Below are positions 48,976-58,261 of a DNA stretch of 64,000 nt, piece by piece. The DNA lies in NCBI GenBank assembly GCA_020161245.1, contig JAIUOK010000025.1:1-64000 (forward strand). Reading direction: 5' to 3'. Source of the stretch: Actinomycetota bacterium. Its GTDB lineage: Bacteria; Actinomycetota; Actinomycetes; S36-B12; CAIYMF01. The notes under the pieces are model-generated. The model searched no databases, was not told the origin of the DNA, and was given only the letters and a program-made list of their open reading frames with translations. The first letter of the stretch is position 1. Every line of letters starts with the position of its first letter. The translations under genes were made by a program, and so were the position numbers.

Positions 48976-50160
48976 GTGACGACGTACGCCGAGACGCTGA
49001 CGGTCGAGGACCTCGAGAGCGACCCCTACCCCGTCTACGCGCGGCTGCGCGCCGAGGAGCCGGCGGCGTGGGTACCGGCCGTCGGGCTCTGGATGGTCAC
49101 GCGCGCCGAGGACGTCGAGCTCGTCACGACCAAGCCGGACCTGTTCACGGCCGAGGTCGACGGCTCCCCGCTCGACCGGTCCTTCGGCGGCCCGACGATC
49201 CTCACCGTCGACGGCGAGCGCCACCTCGACCTGCGGCGCAGCCTCGACGCGAAGTACCGGCCGCGCGTCGTCGCGTCGTACATCGACGAGCTCGTGACGC
49301 CGATCGCGCAGCGCTTCCTCGACGCGCTGCTCGCCCGCGAGGACCGCGGCGCCGAGCTGGTCTCGCAGTACTTCGAGCCGATCAGCGTGCTGTCGCTCGG
49401 CGCCGTCCTGGGTCTCGGCCATCTCGACGAGGCGACGCTGCAGGAGTGGTTCCACGGCCTGGCGATGGGCGCGATCAACTTCGAGGGCGACCCGGACAAG
49501 CAGCGGATCAACGACGAGACCGCGGCGCTGATCGACGCCGAGCTGCGCCCCCTCATGACCCGCCTGCAGACCGAGCCCGACGGATCGACGATCGCGTCGA
49601 TGCTCACGAGCGGCTGCCCCGTCGGCCAGCACCGCAGCATCGAGCAGGTGATGCCCTCGCTCAAGGTGATCATCCTGGGCGGCATGCAGGAGCCGGGCCA
49701 CGGCGCCGCGTCGTGCCTCGCCGGCCTGCTGGCCGACCCCGAGCAGCTGGCCTGGGTCCGCGAGGACGCCGACCGCTGGGACGACGCCGTCCACGAGGGC
49801 CTGCGCTGGGTCGCGCCGATCGGCACGCAGACGCGGCAGGCGGTGCGCGACGTCGAGGTCGGCGGCACGGTGATCCCCGCCGGCGCCATGGTCGCGGGCG
49901 TGGTGGCGAGCGCCTGCCGCGACGAGCGCGTCTTCGACGACCCCGACCGCTTCGACGTCCGCCGCCCGCGCGTCCCCAACGCGGCCTTCGGCTACGGGCC
50001 GCACTTCTGCGCCGGCCACGCGTTCGCGCGCGGGCAGGAGCGGATCGCGCTGCAGCTGCTCGTCGAGGCGATGCCCGACCTGCGTCTCGACCCCCGCCAC
50101 GACGTCGTCTTCCGCGGCTGGGAGTTCCGCGCCCCCACCGCGCTGCACGTGCGCTGGTAG
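48976..50160 (+). CDS. cytochrome P450
   Basis: A 394-residue class I bacterial P450. The heme-ligand loop is AFGYGPHFCAGHAFARGQ with Cys near residue 341; the K-helix ExxR is EGLRWV; the I-helix reads ILGGMQEPGHGAASCLAG, where the usual A/G-G-x-D/E-T is G-M-Q-E-P, so the acid-alcohol pair is altered to Glu-Pro. The oxygenation chemistry may therefore be atypical. No ferredoxin or reductase gene is nearby, and the substrate is unknown. GTG start. Confidence 0.9.
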   Translation: MTTYAETLTVEDLESDPYPVYARLRAEEPAAWVPAVGLWMVTRAEDVELVTTKPDLFTAEVDGSPLDRSFGGPTILTVDGERHLDLRRSLDAKYRPRVVASYIDELVTPIAQRFLDALLAREDRGAELVSQYFEPISVLSLGAVLGLGHLDEATLQEWFHGLAMGAINFEGDPDKQRINDETAALIDAELRPLMTRLQTEPDGSTIASMLTSGCPVGQHRSIEQVMPSLKVIILGGMQEPGHGAASCLAGLLADPEQLAWVREDADRWDDAVHEGLRWVAPIGTQTRQAVRDVEVGGTVIPAGAMVAGVVASACRDERVFDDPDRFDVRRPRVPNAAFGYGPHFCAGHAFARGQERIALQLLVEAMPDLRLDPRHDVVFRGWEFRAPTALHVRW

Positions 50161-50265
50161 CAGCTCTCCTCGGCGCGCATCCGCCCGCCGCCCGCCGCTA
50201 CCGTCCGCCGTGACGGTCCGGGGCACGGGGACGGACTGCAGGCGCCATCGGCTGGACCTGCTGCG

Positions 50266-50877
50266 TCAGCTCGACCTGAAGGGCTCGCAGGCGGGCGCCT
50301 GGGCGAAGGCCTCCTTGGCCGAGTCCGAGCCGGACGACGCCACGCCCTTGAGGGCGGTGGCGAGCGACGCGACGTCGTCCTTGGCCGTGCCCGCGGCGGT
50401 CACGACATCGCCCAGGGCTGCGACCCGGTCGACGACCCCGCTGGCGCTCTGGAAGCCCTGCGCCGCGGTCTGCACCGCCGACGCGCTCGACTCCAGCGCC
50501 GCCTTCGCCGACGCCAGCTCGGCGGCGGCCGCCTGCACACCCGGGTCCGACCCGGTGGGCACGGCGCCGATCGCCGTCGACAGGTCGCCGACGTCGGCCT
50601 TGACGGCGTCGACCTGCGGGCCGAGCTGCTCCTTGAGCTGGTCGAGCACCGAGGTCCCCGAGCCGACGTCGACCGACAGGCTGGTGCCCAGCGCCTCGAC
50701 GCTGCCCTTGAGCTCCGTGGCGCTGCTGCAGACGTCCTGCGCCCACGCGACGCCGGACGGGGTCGGGGTCGGCGTCGCGGTGTCCGAGCCGGAGCCGGAC
50801 GAGCCGCAGGCGGTGAGCGCCGAGAGCGCCAGCAGCGCAGCGACGGCATAGGACGCGGTGGCGCGGGTGGTCGTCAT
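50266..50877 (-). CDS. secreted lipoprotein, hypothetical
   Basis: A 203-residue lipoprotein. The leader SYAVAALLALSALTACGSSG has a lipobox Cys near residue 24, followed by a Ser/Thr/Pro linker (SDTATPTPTPSG). The mature domain is alanine-rich, helical and heptad-like (ASAKAALESSASAVQTAAQGF), so probably an extended coiled coil outside the membrane. One Cys near DVCSSA and one near PACEPF could pair. No known function. It diverges from a SulP transporter. Confidence 0.75.
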   Translation of the reverse strand: MTTTRATASYAVAALLALSALTACGSSGSGSDTATPTPTPSGVAWAQDVCSSATELKGSVEALGTSLSVDVGSGTSVLDQLKEQLGPQVDAVKADVGDLSTAIGAVPTGSDPGVQAAAAELASAKAALESSASAVQTAAQGFQSASGVVDRVAALGDVVTAAGTAKDDVASLATALKGVASSGSDSAKEAFAQAPACEPFRSS

Positions 50878-50996
50878 GTCCCCTCCTGATGATCGACGGG
50901 CCCAGCATCCGCCCTCGGCGGCACCGGTGCATCACCTTCGGCGGATGGCGCGTCCCCCGGGCCCGTGGTCCGACGCTGAGACAGGAGCGCCGCGAG

Positions 50997-52796
50997 TTGG
51001 CACGCTTCTCTCCCGTGGAGCAGGAGACGCGCGACGGCATCGTGGCACTCCTGCGCCACCACTTCCTCGGCCGCAACCTCATCGCCGGTGTCGTGGTCGG
51101 CGCGTACCTGGTGCCGCAGGCGATGGCGTACGGCGAGCTGGCCGGCGTCGGGCCGAGCGCGGGCCTGACCGTCGCCCTCATCCCCCTGCTGCTCTACCCG
51201 CTCCTCGGCCGCAGCCGCTACCTCTCCCTCGGACCGGAGTCGGCCGTCGCGCTCATGGCGGCCGCGACGGTCGGGCCGCTCGCCGCGCAGTACGGCCTCT
51301 CGGTGCCGTTGCTCCTAGGGACCGTCAGCGCGATCACGGGGCTGATCCTCGTCGTCGCGAGGTTCGCCGGGGCGGGCTTCGTCACCGACCTGCTGAGCAA
51401 GCCGGTGCTCATCGGCTACCTCACCGGCGTGGCCGTGATCATGGTGCTCTCGCAGGTGGGCCGGGTGCTCGGCGACTCCGTCAGCGCCGACACGCTCCCG
51501 GCCTTCATCGCCGACCTGCTCGACGGCGTCGCCGTCAACGGCTGGGCGGTCGTCATCGGTCTCGGCACGTTCGGGGTGATCCTCGGCTTCCATCGGTGGG
51601 CGCCGCGGGTGCCCGGCACCCTTGTCGCGATCGCCCTGGGCATCGTCGCCGGCTACACCCTGCCGGTCAGCACGATCGGCGACTTCCAGCTCTCGATGCC
51701 GCAGCTGGAGTGGACCCCGATCCCCATCGACGCCGTCGGCCAGCTGTTCCTGGCAGCCGCCGCCATCGCGCTGGTGGCCTACACCGATGTCATCGTGGTG
51801 GCACGCGCCTTCGCCGACAACGAGCGCGTCGACGCGGACCGGGAGATGACGGCGCTCGGTGTCTCCGACCTGGTGGGCGGCCTGTTCGGCGGCTACCCCA
51901 TCTCGGCGTCGTCGTCGCGAACGGCGATCGCACGCATGAACGGCGCGGTCAGCCGGTTCTACTCGTGGATCGTCGCGGTCGTCCTCATCATCACCGCGCT
52001 CACGCTGGCTCCGATCCTGTCGAACCTGCCGCAGGCCACCCTCGGCGGAGTCATCCTCTACGCCGCATGGACCCTCGTCGACGTCCGCGGCTGGCGGTCG
52101 CTGTACCGCCTGCGCCTCGGCGAGGTCGTCGTCGCCGCCGCCTGCGCCGTCGGCGTCGTCCTGCTCGGCATCCTGCCCGGCATCGCGATCGCCATCGGCC
52201 TGTCGATCATGGAGCTGCTGCTGCGGCTGTCGCGCCCGCACGAGGGGGTCCTCGGATTCGTGCCCGGGCTGCCCGGCATGCACGACGTCGACGACTACCC
52301 CGAGGCCGAGCAGATCCCCGGCCTCGTCGTCTACCGGTACGACGCGCCGCTGTTCTTCGCCAACGCCAACGACTTCTACACCAAGGTCGTCGAGGCGGCC
52401 GACGCCGACGGGTGCCGGTGGCTGGTGCTCAACGTCGAGGCCAACGTCGAGGTCGACAGCACCGGGCTGGACGCGCTCCGGGAGATCCACGCCGCGCTCG
52501 ACGCGAAGGGCGTCGAGCTCAAGCTGGCCCGGGTCAAGAACGACCTCATGATCCCCATGACCCACTACGGCGTCACCCGGGTCATCGGCCAGGAGAACAT
52601 GTTCGCCACGCTGCCGACGGCCGTGCAGGCCTACCGCGACTGGGCCGAGGACAACCCCGCCCCCGCCGTCCGGCACCCGGCCCCGCAGACCAACGGCGTC
52701 TCCATCCGATCGACGCTGGACGCCCTCGGCCTGCACCGGTTCGGCCGCGTGACCAGCGGGCGCGGCGAGCAGCGCCGCCAGCGCGGCCGCCCCTGA
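50997..52796 (+). CDS. SulP family transporter with STAS domain (second copy)
   Basis: A roughly 599-residue SulP permease. Membrane part: NLIAGVVVGAYLVPQAMAYGELAG, the hallmark VPQAMAYxxLAG, and LGPESAVALMAAATVG. The STAS domain contains VYRYDAPLFFANANDFY and DSTGLDALREI. The VPQAMAY motif makes it closer to classical sulfate permeases than the 43-kb paralogue. The start is uncertain: TTG at 50997 has AGGAG nine bases upstream and I prefer it; GTG at 51015 or ATG at 50889 are alternatives. Confidence 0.85.
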   Translation: MARFSPVEQETRDGIVALLRHHFLGRNLIAGVVVGAYLVPQAMAYGELAGVGPSAGLTVALIPLLLYPLLGRSRYLSLGPESAVALMAAATVGPLAAQYGLSVPLLLGTVSAITGLILVVARFAGAGFVTDLLSKPVLIGYLTGVAVIMVLSQVGRVLGDSVSADTLPAFIADLLDGVAVNGWAVVIGLGTFGVILGFHRWAPRVPGTLVAIALGIVAGYTLPVSTIGDFQLSMPQLEWTPIPIDAVGQLFLAAAAIALVAYTDVIVVARAFADNERVDADREMTALGVSDLVGGLFGGYPISASSSRTAIARMNGAVSRFYSWIVAVVLIITALTLAPILSNLPQATLGGVILYAAWTLVDVRGWRSLYRLRLGEVVVAAACAVGVVLLGILPGIAIAIGLSIMELLLRLSRPHEGVLGFVPGLPGMHDVDDYPEAEQIPGLVVYRYDAPLFFANANDFYTKVVEAADADGCRWLVLNVEANVEVDSTGLDALREIHAALDAKGVELKLARVKNDLMIPMTHYGVTRVIGQENMFATLPTAVQAYRDWAEDNPAPAVRHPAPQTNGVSIRSTLDALGLHRFGRVTSGRGEQRRQRGRP

Positions 52797-52855
52797 CCGT
52801 GCCGTCGTCGAGGTCGGCCTGACTGCGCGGCCTCCCCGGGCCTAGGCTCGGGCGC

Positions 52856-53407
52856 GTGCCAGGACCGACGTACCTCCTCGTGGACGGCGAGAACATCGAC
52901 GCGACCCTCGGGGTGAGCGTCCTGTCCCGGCGGCCCAACCCGGAGGAGCGGCCGCGCTGGGACCGCGTGCGCGACTTCGCCACCGAGACCTGGGGCCAGC
53001 CGGTCAAGCCGCTGTTCTTCCTCAACGCGACCAACGGCGCCATGCCGATGCCGTTCGTGCAGGCGCTGCTCGCGATGGAGTACCGGCCGATCCCGCTCGC
53101 GGGCGATGGCACCGAGAAGGTCGTCGACCTCGGCATCCAGCGCACGCTCGAGGCGATCCTCGAGCGGGGCGGCGACGTCCTGCTCGCCAGCCACGACGGC
53201 GACTTCCTGCCCCAGGTCCGGGCGCTGCTCGAGGACGGCCACCGGGTCGGCGTGCTCGGGTTCCGCGAGTTCGTCAACGCCGGGTTCGCCGACCTGCCGG
53301 GCATCGAGATGTACGACCTCGAGATGGACGTCCGGGCGTTCACCACGCCGCTGCCGCGCGTCCGCATCATCCCGATCGACGAGTTCGACCCGGTCGCCTA
53401 CCTGTAG
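52856..53407 (+). CDS. NYN domain protein (PIN-like RNase fold)
   Basis: A 183-residue protein with the NYN nuclease fold: YLLVDGENIDATLG (first Asp and Asn-Ile-Asp), GTEKVVDLGI and LLASHDGDFLPQVRALLEDG (the D-G-D-F/S-D box). These acidic residues bind Mg for RNA cleavage in PIN-like enzymes. The C-terminus includes IEMYDLEMD, a conserved tail. GTG start. It is likely to be a ribonuclease for RNA processing or turnover; its target is unknown. Confidence 0.85.
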   Translation: MPGPTYLLVDGENIDATLGVSVLSRRPNPEERPRWDRVRDFATETWGQPVKPLFFLNATNGAMPMPFVQALLAMEYRPIPLAGDGTEKVVDLGIQRTLEAILERGGDVLLASHDGDFLPQVRALLEDGHRVGVLGFREFVNAGFADLPGIEMYDLEMDVRAFTTPLPRVRIIPIDEFDPVAYL

Positions 53408-53511
53408 CGGGCCGGACCTGCCGGGGCGTTCTCACCCCTGGCGTGCGATCCGGTGGGCAGGATGCACCGGAAGGCTGGTGCGGGTTGCCGGCGTCGAGCG
53501 GAGGGGGTCCG

Positions 53512-53985
53512 GTGGTCGGGTCGGGCGAGGTGCGCGCGGCGATGGCGCGCGCGCATCTGAGGTCGGACATCCTCAACTGGCGGCTGGCGCTCGTGCACAT
53601 CGTCTCGAGCGGCCTCGCCGTCATCATCACGGTCGTGCTGCTGCCCGGCCTGAGCTTCACCGGCTGGCAGTGGGGGCAGCTGACGGTCGTGGCGGTGGTC
53701 TTCGGGCTGCTCAACGCGATCGTGAAGCCGATCCTGCAGTTCTTCGCGCTGCGCTACCTCGTGGCGACCTACGGCCTGGTGATCGTCCTCATCAACGCGT
53801 TCCTGCTGTGGCTGCTGACCTCGATCCTCGACCAGTGGTTCGAGGTGCGCGGACTCGTGCCGCTGCTCATCGGGGGCCTGATCGTGGGTGTGCTCGGCCT
53901 GGTCTTCGACGCCGTCCTCGGCACGACCCGGCCGATCGTCGACACCCACGGCGGCTTCGACCGGGGTGCGGGGGCGGCGCTGTGA
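53512..53985 (+). CDS. phage holin family / four-helix membrane protein
   Basis: About 157 residues with four hydrophobic segments (ALVHIVSSGLAVIITVVLLPG, GQLTVVAVVFGLLNAIVKPIL, ATYGLVIVLINAFLLWLLTSI, LIGGLIVGVLGLVFDAVLG). The LNAIVKPIL motif is that of the Phage_holin_4_2/YvlD family, which is chromosomal and not linked to lysis. I chose GTG at 53512 for GGAGGGGG five bases upstream; ATG at 53542 is an alternative. Its stop overlaps the kinase-gene start (GTGA). Confidence 0.75.
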   Translation: MVGSGEVRAAMARAHLRSDILNWRLALVHIVSSGLAVIITVVLLPGLSFTGWQWGQLTVVAVVFGLLNAIVKPILQFFALRYLVATYGLVIVLINAFLLWLLTSILDQWFEVRGLVPLLIGGLIVGVLGLVFDAVLGTTRPIVDTHGGFDRGAGAAL

Positions 53986-55703
53986 GCTCGTTCAGCACCG
54001 CCAGCGAGAACGCCCGGCTGCTCCGGGTCTACTCGACGCTGATGGAGTTCCTCGCATCGTCCATCGCGGACCGCTCGCCGCTCGGCGGCCCCCGCCGGCG
54101 CATGCAGCGCTGGATCTACCAGGTCGACGACGTGCCGCAGCTGTCGGCCGCGGTGCGCACGCGCGTGATGCTGGAGCGGCTCGGGCCGACCTACGTGAAG
54201 CTCGGCCAGATCGTCTCCAGCCAGGCCAACGTCCTGCCCGACGACTGGAAGATCGAGCTCGACCGCCTGCAGAACGAGGTGCCGCCGGTCCCGTACGAGG
54301 ACATCCGCGAGGCGATCATCGAGGAGCTCGGTGCCCCGCCCGAGGAGCTCTACGCCACCTTCGACGAGAAGCCGCTCGCAGCAGCCTCGCTCGGCCAGGT
54401 GCACGTCGCCACGCTGCACGACGGGCGCAAGGTCGCGGTGAAGATCCAGCGCCCGCACATGCAGAACCAGGTGCGCGCCGATCTGGGCATCGTGCGCGTG
54501 TTCGGCCGCTATGCCGAGCGGCGCAGCGGCTGGGCCCGCGAGGTCGGCGTCGGGTCGATGCTCGGCGAGTTCAGCTCCACCCTGATCGAGGAGCTCGACT
54601 ACTACGCCGAGGCCTACAACATGCAGCGCCTCGCCCTGGCCCTCGAGGGCATCCACGGCGTCCGTGTGCCCGAGCTGCACCGCAGCCTGTCGACCGACAA
54701 GGTGCTCACGCAGGAGTTCGTCAGCGGGGTGAAGATCTCCGACGTCGAGGCCATCCGCGCTGCCGGCCACGACCCCGGCGCCATCGGCGAGGCCGCGCTG
54801 CGCGCGGCCATCAAGATGCTGCTGATCGACGGCTTCTTCCACGCCGACCCGCACCCCGGCAACCTCATCGTCGACCTCGAGAGCGGCGATGTCACCTTCC
54901 TCGACTGCGGCATGGTCGGCGAGCTGACCGTGTCGCAGCGGGTCCACCTCGTCATGGCGCTGTGGGCTTACACGCGCCACGACATCCCCGCGATGGGTGC
55001 GCAGCTGCGCTCTCTGTCGGTGCCGTTCCGGCCGGTCGACGAGGACCGGTTCAGCAAGGCGTTCGAGCGCAAGATGGCCCGCTACGCCGCCAGCGGCGCC
55101 GAGATCAGCGAGGTGCTGTCGGCCGGCATGGGCGTGCTGCGCGACAACGGCCTGCGGCTCGACCCGCAACTCACCCTCGCGATCAAGGCGCTGACCCAGG
55201 CCTCGGCGTTCTACAAGCCGCTGGCGCCGGCCGGGAAGCCTTACGCCACCGCGGTGATGGAGGCGACGCAGGAGCTGGGCCTCGAGGCCGTCAACGAGGA
55301 GGCGATCGTCGGGCTCGCCCGCAAGGAGGGCATGAAGCTCGCTGCCAAGGCGCTGCAGGAGGCGCCGGACTACCTCAAGGGCCTGCTGTCGTGGCGCGAC
55401 CAGCTCAAGAAGGGCAAGCTCACGGTCTACGTCGACACCTCGGCGCTCGACAGCCAGGTGAGGGCGCTGCGCTCGATCGTGCAGACGATCGCGATCGCCC
55501 TGCTCGTGGGCGGCGGGATGATCGGCGCGGCCATCGCGGCCGCGGCCTTCAGCAACCTGCCCAACCAGGAGACCGTGGCCCGCTGGACGATCCTCGCGTT
55601 CTTCGCAGCGCTCGCCCTCGCGTTCGTCCTCGTCCTCATGTTCCTCGGCGCGTTCATCCGCGAGCGGCGGCGGGAGTCGCGCGACCGCTGGCCCGGCCCG
55701 TAG
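53982..55703 (+). CDS. AarF/UbiB family atypical kinase
   Basis: A 573-residue membrane-associated protein of the ABC1/ADCK/UbiB group. Diagnostic: KLGQIVSSQANVLPDDW (KxGQ motif), AAASLGQVHVATL (the Ala-rich P-loop analogue AAASxGQVH), KVAVKIQRP (catalytic Lys), DGFFHADPHPGNLIV (catalytic loop) and FLDCGMVG (metal Asp). Two C-terminal transmembrane helices anchor it. In bacteria it supports isoprenoid quinone biosynthesis, although in actinobacteria the pathway target is unclear. Co-translated with the holin-like gene. Confidence 0.92.
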   Translation: MSSFSTASENARLLRVYSTLMEFLASSIADRSPLGGPRRRMQRWIYQVDDVPQLSAAVRTRVMLERLGPTYVKLGQIVSSQANVLPDDWKIELDRLQNEVPPVPYEDIREAIIEELGAPPEELYATFDEKPLAAASLGQVHVATLHDGRKVAVKIQRPHMQNQVRADLGIVRVFGRYAERRSGWAREVGVGSMLGEFSSTLIEELDYYAEAYNMQRLALALEGIHGVRVPELHRSLSTDKVLTQEFVSGVKISDVEAIRAAGHDPGAIGEAALRAAIKMLLIDGFFHADPHPGNLIVDLESGDVTFLDCGMVGELTVSQRVHLVMALWAYTRHDIPAMGAQLRSLSVPFRPVDEDRFSKAFERKMARYAASGAEISEVLSAGMGVLRDNGLRLDPQLTLAIKALTQASAFYKPLAPAGKPYATAVMEATQELGLEAVNEEAIVGLARKEGMKLAAKALQEAPDYLKGLLSWRDQLKKGKLTVYVDTSALDSQVRALRSIVQTIAIALLVGGGMIGAAIAAAAFSNLPNQETVARWTILAFFAALALAFVLVLMFLGAFIRERRRESRDRWPGP

Positions 55704-55806
55704 CCGCCATCGGTCCCGCGTAACCGCGACGCAGCCAGGGCTGCCGCACCGCCTCGGCACCCTCCCCCGCTAGCGTTCGGTCCACGGGGCGGAGGAGGGG
55801 ACGGCC

Positions 55807-56538
55807 GTGGAGATCGCCAACCCGGTGCTGGTCGCCGTCGGGATCTACCTGCTCTACCTCGTCGTGGTCGCGGCGATCTGGAAGATCAACAAGGTCGACT
55901 ACCTGACCATCGGGGAGTCGGCGCAGTCCGCGATGCGCGGCATCGTCGTCCCCATCGGCGTGGGCCTGCTCATGCTCGTCATCGCCACCACCCTGCTCGG
56001 CTGGTGGGGCGACGTGCTCACCCAGTCGCGGCAGGGGCCCGCGTGGGCGATGGTCGTGCCGGTGATGATGGCCGCCGTCGCGGTGCTCAACGCCGTGCGC
56101 GTCGACTACCGGCACCCGAAGGCGCGCAGCGTGCTCCCGGTGCTGGCCGTCGGCGTGCTGCTCGTCGGCGCAGCGGAGGAGCTGCTCACCCGCGGCCTGC
56201 TGGTCGTGGCTCCGCAGCAGCAGGGCTGGAGCCTGCTTCAGGTATGGCTGCTCTCGACCGCCCTGTTCTCGCTCCTGCACGCCATCAACGTCGCGTTCGG
56301 AGTTCCGCTGGCCGGAGGCGCGCTCCAGCTGGTGATGACCTTCCTCGCCGGCACGGCGCTGTTCCTGACCCTGTTCCTGACGGGCAGCCTGGTCGTGGCC
56401 GCGCTCGTGCATGCGCTCTGGGACTACGGGACCTTCGGCCGGACGATCACGGACCGGGCACCGCTGGGGATCGAGCTGGCGCTCCCGTTCGTCGTCCAGC
56501 TCGCAGCGATCATCACGATCTGGTTCGTCGTCCTGTAG
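55807..56538 (+). CDS. CPBP family intramembrane glutamic endopeptidase
   Basis: A 243-residue membrane protein with seven or eight helices. Active-site motifs: EELLTRGLL (E-E-x-x-x-R), FSLLHAINVAFG (second motif with His), and VHALWDYG (third motif H-x-x-x-D). That matches the CAAX protease/bacteriocin-processing family. Substrates in actinobacteria are unknown. GTG start at 55807 with GGAGGAGGGG upstream. Confidence 0.85.
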   Translation: MEIANPVLVAVGIYLLYLVVVAAIWKINKVDYLTIGESAQSAMRGIVVPIGVGLLMLVIATTLLGWWGDVLTQSRQGPAWAMVVPVMMAAVAVLNAVRVDYRHPKARSVLPVLAVGVLLVGAAEELLTRGLLVVAPQQQGWSLLQVWLLSTALFSLLHAINVAFGVPLAGGALQLVMTFLAGTALFLTLFLTGSLVVAALVHALWDYGTFGRTITDRAPLGIELALPFVVQLAAIITIWFVVL

Positions 56539-56544
56539 AGGTCG

Positions 56545-56910
56545 TCAGCCGACAGGATCCGGCTCCGGCCGGGTCCAGATGTAGGCGACCACGGATGTCA
56601 GGACCACCGCCTGGACGACGAGCACCCAGGGCCGCAGCCCCAGCGCCACCGAGACGCCGAACGCCAGGGCGATGGAGATCGTCGCCAGCCGCTTGGCGCT
56701 GCGTCGCACCAGGCGCCCGTTGTTCCAGTCGGCCAGCGGCGGACCCAGCCGCGGGTGCTCGTGCAGCCAGGTGTGGAGGCGGTCCGAGGAGCGGGCGAAG
56801 GCGAACGCGGCGACGAGCAGGAACGGCGTCGAGGGGACGAGCGGCAGGGCGACGGCGATCAGGGCGACCAGGACACTGCCGGCGCCGAGCCCCAGCCACG
56901 CGTAGCGCAC
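56545..56910 (-). CDS. YbaN (DUF454) family inner-membrane protein
   Basis: A 121-residue membrane protein. It contains the family pattern LGAGSVLVALIAVALPLVPSTPFLLVAAFAFARSS, then DRLHTWLHEHPRLGPPLADW, with two further helices. That is the DUF454 arrangement (PTTPFxLLAAxCFARSSxRxxxWL). GTG start at 56910. Function unknown. Convergent with the CPBP gene, six bases apart. Confidence 0.85.
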   Translation of the reverse strand: MRYAWLGLGAGSVLVALIAVALPLVPSTPFLLVAAFAFARSSDRLHTWLHEHPRLGPPLADWNNGRLVRRSAKRLATISIALAFGVSVALGLRPWVLVVQAVVLTSVVAYIWTRPEPDPVG

Positions 56911-56992
56911 GTGCGCACCTCCTCGGGGTCGAGGCTAGCCAGCGCGACACACAGGTTCGGCCGGATGCGGCGTGCGATCGGCCACGTCGGCG

Positions 56993-57601
56993 TCAGACGC
57001 GCGGGGCCTGGCCGGGCTCGAGGCGGCGAGGCTCGCCGTCGACGGTGGCCAGCAGAGCGGCGTCGGGAGCGAGCCCGCTGACGACGCCCTGGGCGCCGTC
57101 GACGTCGACGAGCCGGCCGAAGGTCACGCACCGCGCCCGGTAGTCGGCCGCCAGCCGCGGGTCGTCGTCGAGCAGCTGCTGCAGCCGGTGGCGCAGGGCT
57201 GCTAGGTAGGCCTCGGCGATGGGTCCGGCGTCGGCCTTGCCGCCCTCCGCCCACACGGAGGTCCAGCCGGACGGGAGGTCGAGCGCGGATGCCGTGAGCG
57301 ACAGCCGTACTGCGACGGCGTCGTCCCCGGCCTCGACCTCCGCGGTCCGGTAGGCGCCGCCCGCCCCGCCGCACATCGCCCTCTGCAGGGTGACGGCGTC
57401 AGGCCAGGCGACCTCGGCGGGGACGCGGGCGACGTCGCGAAGACCGTCGGCCAGGGCCAGGGAGGCGACGAGCGTGAGCCACGGCCGCGCCTCCTCGGGG
57501 ACGGCCACCGGGACCACGACGACCAGGTCCGGGCCGACGACCTCCGTCGTCGCGTCGCCCAGGACGGCGCCGGGGGCGTCGGTCCGCTGCGTCTCCGCCA
57601 T
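56993..57601 (-). CDS. biotin protein ligase-like protein without a catalytic loop
   Basis: A 202-residue protein whose order of segments follows the ligase BirA. LVVVVPVAVPEEARPWLTLVASLALADGLRD corresponds to the strand and helix after the biotin loop. VAWPDAVTL sits in the place of KWPND; VRLSLTASALDLP replaces VGIGLNV; the C-terminal SH3-like tail YRARCVTFGRLVDVDG ends the protein. The biotin/AMP loop GRGRxG, the Lys of KWPND and the Asn of GLN are missing. I infer a catalytically dead relative, perhaps regulatory or biotin-binding. Start at ATG 57601. Confidence 0.6.
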   Translation of the reverse strand: MAETQRTDAPGAVLGDATTEVVGPDLVVVVPVAVPEEARPWLTLVASLALADGLRDVARVPAEVAWPDAVTLQRAMCGGAGGAYRTAEVEAGDDAVAVRLSLTASALDLPSGWTSVWAEGGKADAGPIAEAYLAALRHRLQQLLDDDPRLAADYRARCVTFGRLVDVDGAQGVVSGLAPDAALLATVDGEPRRLEPGQAPRV

Positions 57602-57776
57602 ACCCCCGACGGTATGCCGGGCCCTCCCGGGACGGGGCGAGGCGTTCCGCGTCGCGGACCGGCAGGGCGTGTTGCGCCTCCGTACGAGTGACGCAGGGGC
57701 CGCCGGCTCAGGACCGGTCATCGGCCCGGTCGATCACGAGGACGGATTCACCGGGGACCGGGAAGGGGTGGGCGCC

Positions 57777-58190
57777 ATGCGCGGCAGCGAGCTCAAGGTC
57801 GGCAAGCTCTATGCGTTCCCGACCAACCCCGGGCCCTGGTACCGCTACGCGGTCCGCGCCCGAGTGATGACCCATGGGCGCCGCGATCGGGTGCTCGTCA
57901 TGTTCCCCGACGGCGTCCCCGCCTCCCCGACGCGCGACGAGATCCCCTGCGCCGCCCTCGTGTGGGTGGAGGGCGACGCGCTGCTGTGCACCTGGGAGGA
58001 GTGGCCCTCCTACGCCGCGGAGAGCCGCATCGACCTCACCGCGCTGGTCTCGAGCGCCGTCGCTGCGATCGGCGGCGACGACGCACCGCGGCTGGTGGGC
58101 GGCGGCGCCACCGCCGAGCCCGACCGCTGGTGGTCGCGGCCCGTCGGCACACTGCTGCGCCCGCCGGCCCGCGGCTACGAGAAGGCCTGA
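57777..58190 (+). CDS. hypothetical protein
   Basis: A 137-residue protein of unknown function beginning MRGSELKVGKLYAFPTNPGPWYRYAVRARVMTHGRRDRVLV. The first half resembles a small beta-barrel (KVGKLYAF, RVLVMFPDG, PCAALVWVEGD). The second half is helical. Aromatic residues (WYRY, CTWEEWPSY, DRWWSR) are numerous. It could be an element- or phage-type SH3-like protein. ATG at 57777. A terminator follows. Confidence 0.6.
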   Translation: MRGSELKVGKLYAFPTNPGPWYRYAVRARVMTHGRRDRVLVMFPDGVPASPTRDEIPCAALVWVEGDALLCTWEEWPSYAAESRIDLTALVSSAVAAIGGDDAPRLVGGGATAEPDRWWSRPVGTLLRPPARGYEKA

Positions 58191-58205
58191 CACCCGACGA
58201 GGGAC

Positions 58206-58242
58206 GCAGCGGGCCCCGGCCGTGATGGCCGGGACCCGCTGC
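58206..58242. terminator. bidirectional terminator
   Basis: GCAGCGGG and CCGGCC pair with GGCCGG and CCCGCTGC around a GTGAT loop, with a small internal loop. It lies between the convergent hypothetical gene and pntB. Confidence 0.65.
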
Positions 58243-58261
58243 TGCGTGCTGGTGGGCGGCG

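Noticed and set aside
53512..53985. Prophage, because of the holin-family call
   Set aside because: The protein is the YvlD/Phage_holin_4_2 type that is chromosomal; no other phage genes are near and it overlaps a UbiB kinase gene.
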